Positions 1-8,600 of a DNA stretch of 16,350 nt are shown piece by piece. This DNA comes from Methanobacteriota archaeon (lineage in GTDB: Archaea; Thermoplasmatota; Poseidoniia; Poseidoniales; SP79). Under the pieces are notes generated by a model. The model saw nothing but the letters and a program-made list of their open reading frames with translations. It made no database searches and was not told where the DNA came from. The position numbers and the translations under genes are program-made. The stretch lies in the NCBI GenBank assembly GCA_002715545.1, contig PAZI01000060.1:1-16350 (forward strand), in the 5' to 3' direction. Every line of letters begins with the position of its first letter. The stretch's first letter is position 1.

Positions 1-1
1 C

Positions 2-64
2 GGTGATGGCGGTGATGGCGGTGATGGCGGTGATGGCGGTGATGGCGGTGATGGCGGTGATGGC
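2..64 (+). repeat. Seven tandem 9-bp units encoding (Gly-Asp-Gly)7
   Basis: GGTGATGGC is repeated seven times without mismatch and in frame. The array probably continues left of the window, since base 1 fits the preceding unit. It encodes an acidic, flexible Gly-Asp tract, followed by EEEVPLPEP and then the last strand of a Calx-beta domain. A 9-bp unit keeps the frame whatever the copy number. Confidence 0.95.
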
Positions 65-3000
65 GAGGAGGAAGTTCCGCTTCCAGAGCCAATATCGACT
101 GCTCTATTGGGCAAGGATTACCTACACGTGTTGACTATACTTGATGACGATCTTGGCGAGGTCACTCTTACCAGTCCTTTAACTGAAATCAATGAGGAGG
201 GGCCGACAGAGGGCATGATGGTTTTCGAGATTGAAGTTCCCGCCGGCACACCCAAGTGGAAAATTAAGGGGGATCCGGGCATGATCACTTCCCCGGCGAT
301 CGGTCCAAATGGTTTCATCTACGTAGGGTCTGGTTCCGGAAACCTTTATGCGGTCCATCCGAATGGAACTCAGCAATGGTCATTCAAGGTGGGAGGATCC
401 ATCGCGGCGGCCCCGGCGATTGATGTGGACGGTACAATTTATGTGGGTTCCAGCGATGGCAATCTATATGCACTGGATGCCTTTGGTACGCTTAAGTGGG
501 TTACTCCGCTTGGTGCAGGAGTGCAGGGTTCCTCCCCGGGAATCGGAGCGGACGGCACTGTTTATGTTGGTTCACTCGACAATAAGGTTTACGCCGTCGG
601 GAAGGACGGTGTAATCAAATGGACATATTTAACGGGAGGCTGGGTGACAACTTCGCCAGCAATCTCGACCGATGACATTATTCTTGTTACTGGTAATGAT
701 GGTAGTCTTTACGCCTTGGATGCGTTAGGCCAAGTGCGTTGGACCTACGCTTTACCGACAGAGGGTGTTTTGAGTGCTCCTGTGGTGAATAATAAGGATT
801 TGGTGTATTTTGGTGCAACTTGGCAACCGGCGCCGGCCGATCCACAACCTGGGGAAGGTGAGGGCGATAGCGGTGGTGACGAGGAAGAATCGTATGCCGG
901 GCCATTGCATCAGTTGATCTGTGTCAAAGAAGGCCAGCAGCAATGGGCTTTTGATGCCGGGGGCATGATCCTCGGACAGCCAATTATCGATGTGTTCGGA
1001 AACATTTTATTTGGCGCTGCAGATGGCAAAATTTATGCGCTCGACAAGCTTGGCAAGTTGAAGTGGGAATACGAGTTGAAGGTTCCACCTAGTACCTCTG
1101 TTTTGTTTATGACGAAGGGAGTAATTTGTGTAGGTGCGGCTGGCAAACTCTTCCTTGTTAATGCCGAGGGTGAATTGGTGGACGAGATTGATGTTAGCGG
1201 AACTCCTCTAGCTGAGGCGATTGTGGGAGCAGATGGAACACTTTATGTTCCATCGCTGGACGGAGTGCTGCATGCCTTCAAGGGGGACTCCGGCGGGTTG
1301 CCACGAAAAGGCTTTGCCCGATTCGGCGGTAATTACCAGAATACAGGCCGCTATGGAGGAGGGGTTATACCGGAAGGCCCTGAGGTGCCTACTGGCCCTG
1401 TCCGTGATGTAACCGTTCGTTTGGCTGTCAATGGTAACGCTAGTGCTATCACTGACTATGAGGACCTAGGTGGCAGCTTGATAATACCGGCAGGCACCAA
1501 CAGGGTCGAGATACCTTTTATTCCGTTGGATGATCCGCAATTAGAGTTCAGTGAGAATGTGCAGGTTCGGATAATTGGTGTGGATGGCGGGAGTTATATC
1601 TCATCGGGCGCAAAGCCGAAGGATCGTGTCGATTTCGTGCTGGGGGACAACGACAGCCAACTGGAGTTTGCTAATATGTTTTTCGATGTTCGCGAAAATG
1701 TGAACGGCACAAATGCAGTTGTGACGATCCAGCGCACGGGTCCGGCCAACCGGGTGCTTCGCGTGGACTACGAAACTGCCGACGGTACCGCGCTAGAGGG
1801 AGAAGATTATGAACCGGCGTCTGGCACCTTGGTTTTTCTGCCTGGCGAACTTGAGAAACAGTTTGAGGTTTCCATTGTCGATAACCCTTGGGTCGAGGAG
1901 GAGGAGACTGTTCTACTTCAACTTTCCAATGTGACTGGAGGTTGGCCGGTGTCGGGTCAGAGTGCGGCTACCCTTCGTATTAGGGATGACGACTCTGCGT
2001 TCGAGTTTTCCAACTCTGAATTTGCTGTAACTGAGAATGGTGAAATGGCTGTCGTTGAGGTGATACGAATTGGCGCAATCGACTATCCGGGAGCTGTTTC
2101 TATTAGTACAGCCGATAGAGGAATTAACGATCCAGAGCTTGATGCAAAGATACAGGCTAAGATTCCGGAAATAATTAAAGTTATGTTTCCTGATGATATC
2201 CGGGAATGGCAGCTAATGGGAACCAATCACCAAGGTGATTACACACAGGCCTTAATCGCGGCTAAGCCGGTGATTGATGACACGGCCGAAATGCGAATCG
2301 TCCTTTACCAAGATGGAGATGGAGATGGAGATGGAGATGGAGATGGAGAGTCATACGACCCTAAGGTAGCTGCCATTTATAATAATGTGGAAGGTGAATG
2401 GGAATTGATCCATATCAACGATGCGGTTCCTAACGATTGGGTAGCCCTTTTCGATTTAACTCCTGCCGACGGCGAAGCTGAACCCTTTGTTGATTATGGT
2501 AGCGATGGTATGCAGATTGAATTCCCTGTAGATACCAGATCCGTATTCGTTTCTGTACCAATCTTCGACGATATAGAGACTGAGCCACTTGAAATATTCA
2601 GCATGATCCTGAGCAATCCTGCGGTTGGCTATATAGCGGATCAGGATACCACTCTGGTTGGTATCATTGACGATGAATGTTCTTTTGCACTGACTTTGGA
2701 CTCAATGGAAACAGCAGAAAACGGTGGAGCGCTATCTGTTGAGGTCAGTCGGACTGGTGGTATCGTCAATCCAGTTCGCATCGAGTACGATGTCATCGAC
2801 GGTACCGCACAAAACACAGTTGATTATTTGAAGGGCGCTGGCCAAATTTCATTTGATGCTGGACAGGACACAGCAGTCATTGTTTTGCCGATCATTGATG
2901 ATATCGAAATGGAGGGTCTGGAGACGTTTGAGCTTAATCTGACCGCTGCCATTGTTTCACCGGACATTGCACTGGAGGGTTCTGCGATCTTGGGGGAATT

Positions 3001-5491
3001 GACGAGCGTGCAGGTAACCATTATTGATGACGAAATGCCGGGTGGTGTCGATCCAGGTTTTAAACTGTCGGGCGGAGCGAATGGTCCGGTCTACAGTATT
3101 GTTGTAGATTCAGACGAGCGCATCTTGTTGGGCGGCGATTTCACACTAGTTGGTGGTATAAACTATGGTCACGTGAGTCGCCTTCATCCTGACGGATACG
3201 TGGACAGTAGCTTCAATATTGGCACAGGTTTGGATGATATCGTCTGGGCTTTGGGAGTTCAGGAGGATCGCAAGTCAATCCCGGGTGGTCGCTATACTCT
3301 CGTTGACGGCAACGAAGTTGCATCGGGATCTCGACTAAATGCTGATGGATATTTCGATAATACTTTTAAAATAGATGACGGAGTAGATGGCGAGGTTTTT
3401 GCAGTGGCGGTGCAGTCTGATGGAGGTATCGTCATTGGTGGTGATTTCAACAAAGTATCAGGTTATAGTGCTAACAATATCGCTCGCCTGAATGCAGACG
3501 GTACGTTTGATACCACATTTGCAGTAGGTGCTGGTGCTGATAAATCAATTCGGGATATTTCGGTCCAAGCCGACGGCAAGTTAGTCATTGTGGGTGATTT
3601 TGGAATCTTGGCTGGTAGCAGCTTTGGTAAGATCGGCCGTTTGAACATTGATGGTACGCCGGATGCAGAGTTCTCGTCCGGTATGGGAGCCAATGGAATT
3701 GTTCATGCGGTAGCTCTTCAGGAGGACGATGGCATTATCATTGCCGGGGAGTTTAATTCGGTTGATGGCAAGGAGTTTCCGTATGTTGCCCGTCTTCAGG
3801 ACAACGGTAAGCTTGACGAGGATTGGGGTGGTGCCGACGTTAGAATCAACGGTGCAGTATTCGATGTAGGTACGCGCTCTGATGGCAAGATTATCATTGG
3901 AGGTGAGTTCACTGAGATCAGTGGATATTCACGAAATAGCTACGCACGGCTGCATGACAACGGAGAGTTGGACCGAAATTTCGATCCCGGTGAAGGCGCC
4001 AATGGCCCTGTGTTCTCAGTAGCAATGCAACCGGACGGCAACATCCTTCTGGGTGGCCAATTTACCCAAGTGGGCGAGTACGAGCAGAACAATATCACTA
4101 GAGTTTTCGGTGGGGAGCAATTTGCTCTTGGCCGTGTGGAGTTTCGTGTCCAACGCATGGAGTATGACGAAGGTATAGCTACTTATGAAGCGAAGGTTGT
4201 CCGATCGGGTAAGGTGCAGGAGCCAGTTACGGTGCAGTATAAGACTGTGGATGGTACAGCTAAAGAGGGTGAGGACTATACTGCTGCAATTGGCGATATT
4301 TACTTCGACAAGGGTCAGCGAGAGGCTCTGATTTCAATCAGTTTATTGGATGACACATTGGCCGAGGGTGCAGAGACGTTTACCGTTGAACTGACTAGCG
4401 ACGCTTTGGGCGTTGACTTAGGCGGTCGCACTTCACTGGAGGTTGTGGTGATTGACAACGAGAGTTCTGCCAGTCTGGAACGTTTGTCGTATGAGGTACT
4501 TGAAAGCGACGGTGATGTTGTGCTTTCCGTCAGCCGGTTTGGAGGCTTGGGCGAGGCATCCACTGTCAACTATACCGTCACCGGCATCACCGCGACTACC
4601 GGTGAGGATTACAGCGTAGATGCGGCTGGGGTTTTGATTTTTGAACCTGGTGCTGACCTAACTTCGGTGACTATTGGAATTGTGGATGATCTGGTTGAGG
4701 AGCCGACAGAGCAGTTGGCTTTGACATTATCCGACCCTTCAGAGGGATTAACGCTTGTGGGCGGATTGACAGCAACGATCAGCCTCCTCGATAACGACCA
4801 GCCTGTTCCTGGTCTTACAACTTTTGAGTTAGGCATGATTCCACCGGATTCAGGCTGGAGCAGTTTCGGTAACAAGACGTGGTATGCTCAAACGGATCAG
4901 GTATATGAAGGCAGCTATGCATTGCGATCCGGCAAGATTACCGATGCGCAGGAGTCAATTCTTGTGTTAGAGCGGGAGACTGGTAATGGTACCGGGTCGT
5001 TTCAAATTAAGGTCAGTTCTGAGAAGGATTGGGATTATTTGGATTTCTCTTTGAACGGTCGAGTACTTGGAAAATGGTCAGGTAGAGTCGATTGGAAGAA
5101 GTTTGAGTTTTCGCTTGAATCCGGGATGAATAAGCTCCAGTGGCGATATAAGAAAGACTCTAGTACCTTTGCTGGTATGGATGCGGCATTCATTGACAAT
5201 GTCTTTTTACCTGAATTCCAAAATATTGAACCTGATACAAAACCATCATTGGCTGTGGTTGATATCACGGATGAGGGTTTAAAATTAATACTAACGGGTG
5301 ATATTTCAAAAAGTTACGATATTCAATTTAGTACTGACCTTAACTCATGGCAGACTATGATTAATGTTACGATAAGTGAAACTGGGAATGTGGAATTTGT
5401 TGACACTGCAATTCGTGAAATTTTAGCAAAAGAAACATGGGTAGAGGCATCTGGGTTCTATCGTGCAATTTCTTCAGCACAACCAGATTGA
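2..5491 (+). CDS. Giant secreted Calx-beta / PQQ-propeller / delta-60 mosaic protein (5' partial)
   Basis: The reading frame is open from base 2, so the N-terminus lies left of the window; a TTG at 107 is internal. Counting codon 2-4 as residue 1 there are 1829 residues. In order: (GDG)7 at 1-21; a Calx-beta tail ending LTILDDD near 50; an eight-repeat PQQ-like propeller at about 85-455 (motif DGxIYVGSxDGxLYAL); Calx-beta domains near 467-552, 556-664, 667-893 and 894-1013; seven delta-60 repeats (GGxFTxVxG type) at about 1017-1370; two more Calx-beta domains at about 1377-1600; a lectin-like beta-sandwich at about 1606-1738; and a C-terminal domain at about 1747-1829 with YDIQFSTDLNSW and FYRAI. 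Acidic Ca-binding loops are typical of Calx-beta domains. Known family role: large surface or secreted adhesion-type proteins. The substrate is unknown. The propellers show no catalytic signature, so an enzyme role is not supported. Domain identities are confident, function is not. Confidence 0.9.
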   Translation, partial: GDGGDGGDGGDGGDGGDGGDGEEEVPLPEPISTALLGKDYLHVLTILDDDLGEVTLTSPLTEINEEGPTEGMMVFEIEVPAGTPKWKIKGDPGMITSPAIGPNGFIYVGSGSGNLYAVHPNGTQQWSFKVGGSIAAAPAIDVDGTIYVGSSDGNLYALDAFGTLKWVTPLGAGVQGSSPGIGADGTVYVGSLDNKVYAVGKDGVIKWTYLTGGWVTTSPAISTDDIILVTGNDGSLYALDALGQVRWTYALPTEGVLSAPVVNNKDLVYFGATWQPAPADPQPGEGEGDSGGDEEESYAGPLHQLICVKEGQQQWAFDAGGMILGQPIIDVFGNILFGAADGKIYALDKLGKLKWEYELKVPPSTSVLFMTKGVICVGAAGKLFLVNAEGELVDEIDVSGTPLAEAIVGADGTLYVPSLDGVLHAFKGDSGGLPRKGFARFGGNYQNTGRYGGGVIPEGPEVPTGPVRDVTVRLAVNGNASAITDYEDLGGSLIIPAGTNRVEIPFIPLDDPQLEFSENVQVRIIGVDGGSYISSGAKPKDRVDFVLGDNDSQLEFANMFFDVRENVNGTNAVVTIQRTGPANRVLRVDYETADGTALEGEDYEPASGTLVFLPGELEKQFEVSIVDNPWVEEEETVLLQLSNVTGGWPVSGQSAATLRIRDDDSAFEFSNSEFAVTENGEMAVVEVIRIGAIDYPGAVSISTADRGINDPELDAKIQAKIPEIIKVMFPDDIREWQLMGTNHQGDYTQALIAAKPVIDDTAEMRIVLYQDGDGDGDGDGDGESYDPKVAAIYNNVEGEWELIHINDAVPNDWVALFDLTPADGEAEPFVDYGSDGMQIEFPVDTRSVFVSVPIFDDIETEPLEIFSMILSNPAVGYIADQDTTLVGIIDDECSFALTLDSMETAENGGALSVEVSRTGGIVNPVRIEYDVIDGTAQNTVDYLKGAGQISFDAGQDTAVIVLPIIDDIEMEGLETFELNLTAAIVSPDIALEGSAILGELTSVQVTIIDDEMPGGVDPGFKLSGGANGPVYSIVVDSDERILLGGDFTLVGGINYGHVSRLHPDGYVDSSFNIGTGLDDIVWALGVQEDRKSIPGGRYTLVDGNEVASGSRLNADGYFDNTFKIDDGVDGEVFAVAVQSDGGIVIGGDFNKVSGYSANNIARLNADGTFDTTFAVGAGADKSIRDISVQADGKLVIVGDFGILAGSSFGKIGRLNIDGTPDAEFSSGMGANGIVHAVALQEDDGIIIAGEFNSVDGKEFPYVARLQDNGKLDEDWGGADVRINGAVFDVGTRSDGKIIIGGEFTEISGYSRNSYARLHDNGELDRNFDPGEGANGPVFSVAMQPDGNILLGGQFTQVGEYEQNNITRVFGGEQFALGRVEFRVQRMEYDEGIATYEAKVVRSGKVQEPVTVQYKTVDGTAKEGEDYTAAIGDIYFDKGQREALISISLLDDTLAEGAETFTVELTSDALGVDLGGRTSLEVVVIDNESSASLERLSYEVLESDGDVVLSVSRFGGLGEASTVNYTVTGITATTGEDYSVDAAGVLIFEPGADLTSVTIGIVDDLVEEPTEQLALTLSDPSEGLTLVGGLTATISLLDNDQPVPGLTTFELGMIPPDSGWSSFGNKTWYAQTDQVYEGSYALRSGKITDAQESILVLERETGNGTGSFQIKVSSEKDWDYLDFSLNGRVLGKWSGRVDWKKFEFSLESGMNKLQWRYKKDSSTFAGMDAAFIDNVFLPEFQNIEPDTKPSLAVVDITDEGLKLILTGDISKSYDIQFSTDLNSWQTMINVTISETGNVEFVDTAIREILAKETWVEASGFYRAISSAQPD
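851..892 (+). other. Acidic low-complexity loop in PQQ-like blade 5
   Basis: Codons in this stretch encode a Gly/Glu/Asp-rich segment (GEGEGDSGGDEEES) between the 'LVYFGATW' half and the 'LHQLICVKEG' half of propeller repeat 5. It is a low-complexity insertion in a blade loop and resembles in composition the GDG and DG tracts elsewhere in the same protein. Confidence 0.7.
2312..2347 (+). repeat. Six tandem 6-bp units encoding (Asp-Gly)6
   Basis: GATGGA is repeated six times exactly, in frame, giving DGDGDGDGDGDG followed by ESYDP. It lies inside a non-Calx-beta segment (about 2122-2470) that interrupts the third Calx-beta domain of the giant protein. Perfect repeat copies at the DNA level suggest recent expansion by slippage. 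Confidence 0.95.
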
Positions 5492-5495
5492 GTTT

Positions 5496-5519
5496 CGAAT
5501 TAAGTCCGGCTCTTAATCG
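5496..5519 (+). terminator. Small hairpin after the giant gene (weak terminator candidate)
   Basis: ATTAAG at 5499-5504 pairs with CTTAAT at 5512-5517 around a 7-base loop. CG at 5496-5497 can pair with CG at 5518-5519 across a bulged A. It starts 5 bases after the stop codon, but no T-tract follows on the plus strand, so a factor-independent terminator is doubtful. Confidence 0.25.
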
Positions 5520-5562
5520 CTACTCGTAATCAACAAAAAATAGAATCTGCTTCATTTTATAA

Positions 5563-5591
5563 TTGACAGTTGTATTGTTTTATATTAATTT
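5563..5591 (+). promoter_or_regulatory. Possible promoter before the thioredoxin-fusion gene
   Basis: A perfect TTGACA lies at 5563-5568. At the usual 17-base spacing the -10 position (5586-5591, TAATTT) matches TATAAT poorly; the better TATATT at 5581-5586 is only 12 bases away. The gap is AT-rich and there is no Shine-Dalgarno before ATG 5601. If this promoter works, transcription would begin almost at the start codon and give a leaderless mRNA. Confidence 0.2.
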
Positions 5592-5600
5592 TCTCAAAAC

Positions 5601-8600
5601 ATGAGAACATTAATATTAACTTTGTTTCTCTTTGTAAATTTCACCGCGAGCGCACAAGTTGTTGAAGTTGGTGAGGCTGCTCGAGATTTTGAGATAACCG
5701 ACCGTTATGCTTCTCAGTTGCCACATTCAATAAAATTGAGTGATTATGAAGGGCATGTAATCGTTCTTGATTTCTTTGCTTGGTGGTGTGGGCCTTGCCG
5801 AAGTTCATCTCCTATTGTAGAGCAGGATATATATGAATACTTCCAAGACCGAGATGGCAACGATCACGGCGTACCGGTGACCGTTATTGCTGTCAATATC
5901 GAGTCAGATAATCCTGACAGAACAGACCAATTTGTAGACGAAGCTGGACTCAAATTGGTTGGTAATGATTTCGATAGGGAGGCATGGGATCAGTTTAACC
6001 AGCGTAGTGCAATACCGCTTTTTGTAATTATTAATGGTGTTAATGGTAATACAGAATACGAACAATGGGAGGTGCTGTACAAGAAGACGGGATTTGAGGG
6101 TGTCAACAAATTTCGCGAAATCATCAATAAGGTGAAACCAGGGATAACTCCTCCGAATACCGAAGAGGGTGCAGTTGAAGTAGGCGGTGCCGATATTTTG
6201 GATTTTCGAGAAGTTTTAGATAATGACGAATTGGATCTATATGTAGGACCTGCTGACGCAAAATGGTTTAAAGATTTGGATGTATCAACAGATGGTTCGG
6301 ATTCACTCAGAACTGGGGTGATTCCGAATCATTCCGCGGTTTGGTTGGAGACCTCAGTAAAGGGGCCAGGATTTGTTTTTTTTCAATGGCGAACGAGTAA
6401 TGATTATGGTCAGGATTTTAGCTGTTATCTAGATGATGAAATTGTTTCTACCTTTGAACGTGGGTTTACTTGGGAAGTGCCAAAGTGGATGCCGGGTTTG
6501 GTGCATATTCCAGCCGGTCAGCATACGCTTAAATGGGTTTATTCAAAAAATCTAGCCAAGAAACCCAACATTTATGGGTGGTTGGACAATGTGCAGTTAT
6601 ATACAGAAAAAGAAGTTCTTCAGGATTCAATTTTAGCTCTAGGTTTGGAAGGAACCACATTCGAATTTGGTGGTCAGGGGATGTGGGTTAAGGATGAGAT
6701 GAATGGTCTGGATGATGGAGGAGGATTAACCAGTTTGGGGGTTGGGCAAAATGAAAAGGTCTGGTTTCAGATTACGGTTTTAGGCCCCGGGTATATGGAG
6801 TTTTATTATAAAACACCTTATTCAAAGGTTCCGGCTTCCTCCCTCTCGTTTTATTTGGATGAAAAAGCACAGGATTTGAATCTTACTAGAATGAGTTCAT
6901 CGCATAAAGGATGGACGCGTTCCATGATAAAAATACCAGATGGTAAACATCAAGCTAGATGGTCGGCAAAAAATAATGTCGTTATTGATTCGGTGAATAT
7001 CATGGGAATTCAGAGTGGGGCTCCTGTGATTGTAAATCCGCCTTCTTCGGTAGAAGTATCCGCTTCTGAGTCCGCCTCGTTTGAGGTAGATGCAAGAGGT
7101 TATCCTTTCCCGGTTTATCAGTGGTTATTGGACGGTATTCCATTGGAAGGTGAAACAGGCTCGATTTTGGAGTTGAATAATCTTTGGAGCGATCACTCCG
7201 GTCATATTAGTGTTGTTGTTTCAAATGAGTTTGGTTCAGTTGAATCAACTTCCGTTGATTTGAATGTCAATGAAGATGTAGACATGGAATTGGCCAAAGC
7301 ATTTGATTTTGATGGAAGAGTAGTTTCCATGGGCAAGATTTCCGAAGGATGGAGTAAGGTCACAGCCAATAATGCGTTTGGTGGTGACGCGGTTTATTCA
7401 TTTGAACCTGCAAACAGGCAAGGAATAAGCAATATTTTTGCCGTTCGAGTTGAGGGTCCTGGTTATATGAAATTTAAATGGCGTTTGGAATCAATATTGA
7501 GGCACTCCGAAGATTCAATTGAATGTTATATTGATGATATTGAAGATCCGTTGGTTTTTTTAAACCAAACTGCTACTGCAGAATCGTCTGAATGGAACGA
7601 TAATTGGATCTTTATACCGTCAGCTTATCACACTGTTTTTTTTGTTTTTGAAAAGAATTCTATATATCCCAGTTCTGCTTTTTTGGATAAATTAGAATTC
7701 ATGAAGGTTCAACCCGGGAAACCAACTTTTGTCGATTTAAATAGCAATCTCATTAATGTTGAGTTGGGGGAGAGCCTTATTTTGCCTATAGAGAATGCTG
7801 ATGGTTTCCCCTTTCCGAATTTTCAGTGGCAAGTGAATGGGGAGGATATATTTCAGGCAACAGAGAGTGTGTTCAGACTAAAAAATGCTTGGGACTTTGA
7901 TGCAGCCAACTATTCAGTAGTTCTGTCGAATCAGCATGGGTCAATCAAGAGTAAGTTGATCAAGGTTAATGTCGTTGGAAAAGGGGATCTCAGTGTGGCT
8001 GAAGGGCTTGATGTCGAAAATCTTAAATTCCTGAATACAGGCCAAAGTAATTGGGTGAAGATTTCTGCATCGAATGGTGAAGGGCAAAACGCAGTAATAA
8101 GTTCCCTGTCGGATAGTGATACTTTATCAAGACTACTGTCGATGGTTGAGGGTCCGGGTGTTTTGGAATTTGCATGGAAGATAGATGGTGCGGATTTCGA
8201 TGGGGGTAGATTAAGTTTTTCTATCAATGATTCAGAGGTGTCTGTGCTTAATACCAAAAGCGACTGGAAAAAAACAAAACATCTTATCGGGCCGGGTAAA
8301 CAAAAATTGGAATGGTTATTTCGTCTCGGAGCAAATGATATTGGTGAGTACCAAGGTTATTTGGACGCAGTTCGATATTACACGCCAAAAGAATCAATAC
8401 CTATTTTGACGGTTCAGCCAAAGGGGTTTTCAGTCGAAGGTATTGAAGATGTAACATTACAAGTTGAAGTTGAGGGGTGGCCTATACCTGATTTGCAATG
8501 GTTTCATGATGGAGTCCCAATCAATGGCGCCAATAATAAACGTTTGCCCATTGGTATGGTTTGGCCCAAAGACGAGGGAGATTATTGGGTCGTGGCAAAG

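Noticed and set aside
2..64. Short tandem repeats as a CRISPR array
   Set aside because: Units are 9 bp without spacers and encode protein in frame. No CRISPR array or cas gene is seen in the window.
107..109. TTG start codon for the giant protein
   Set aside because: The frame is open upstream to the window edge and 107 lies within a Calx-beta strand, so it is not a real start.
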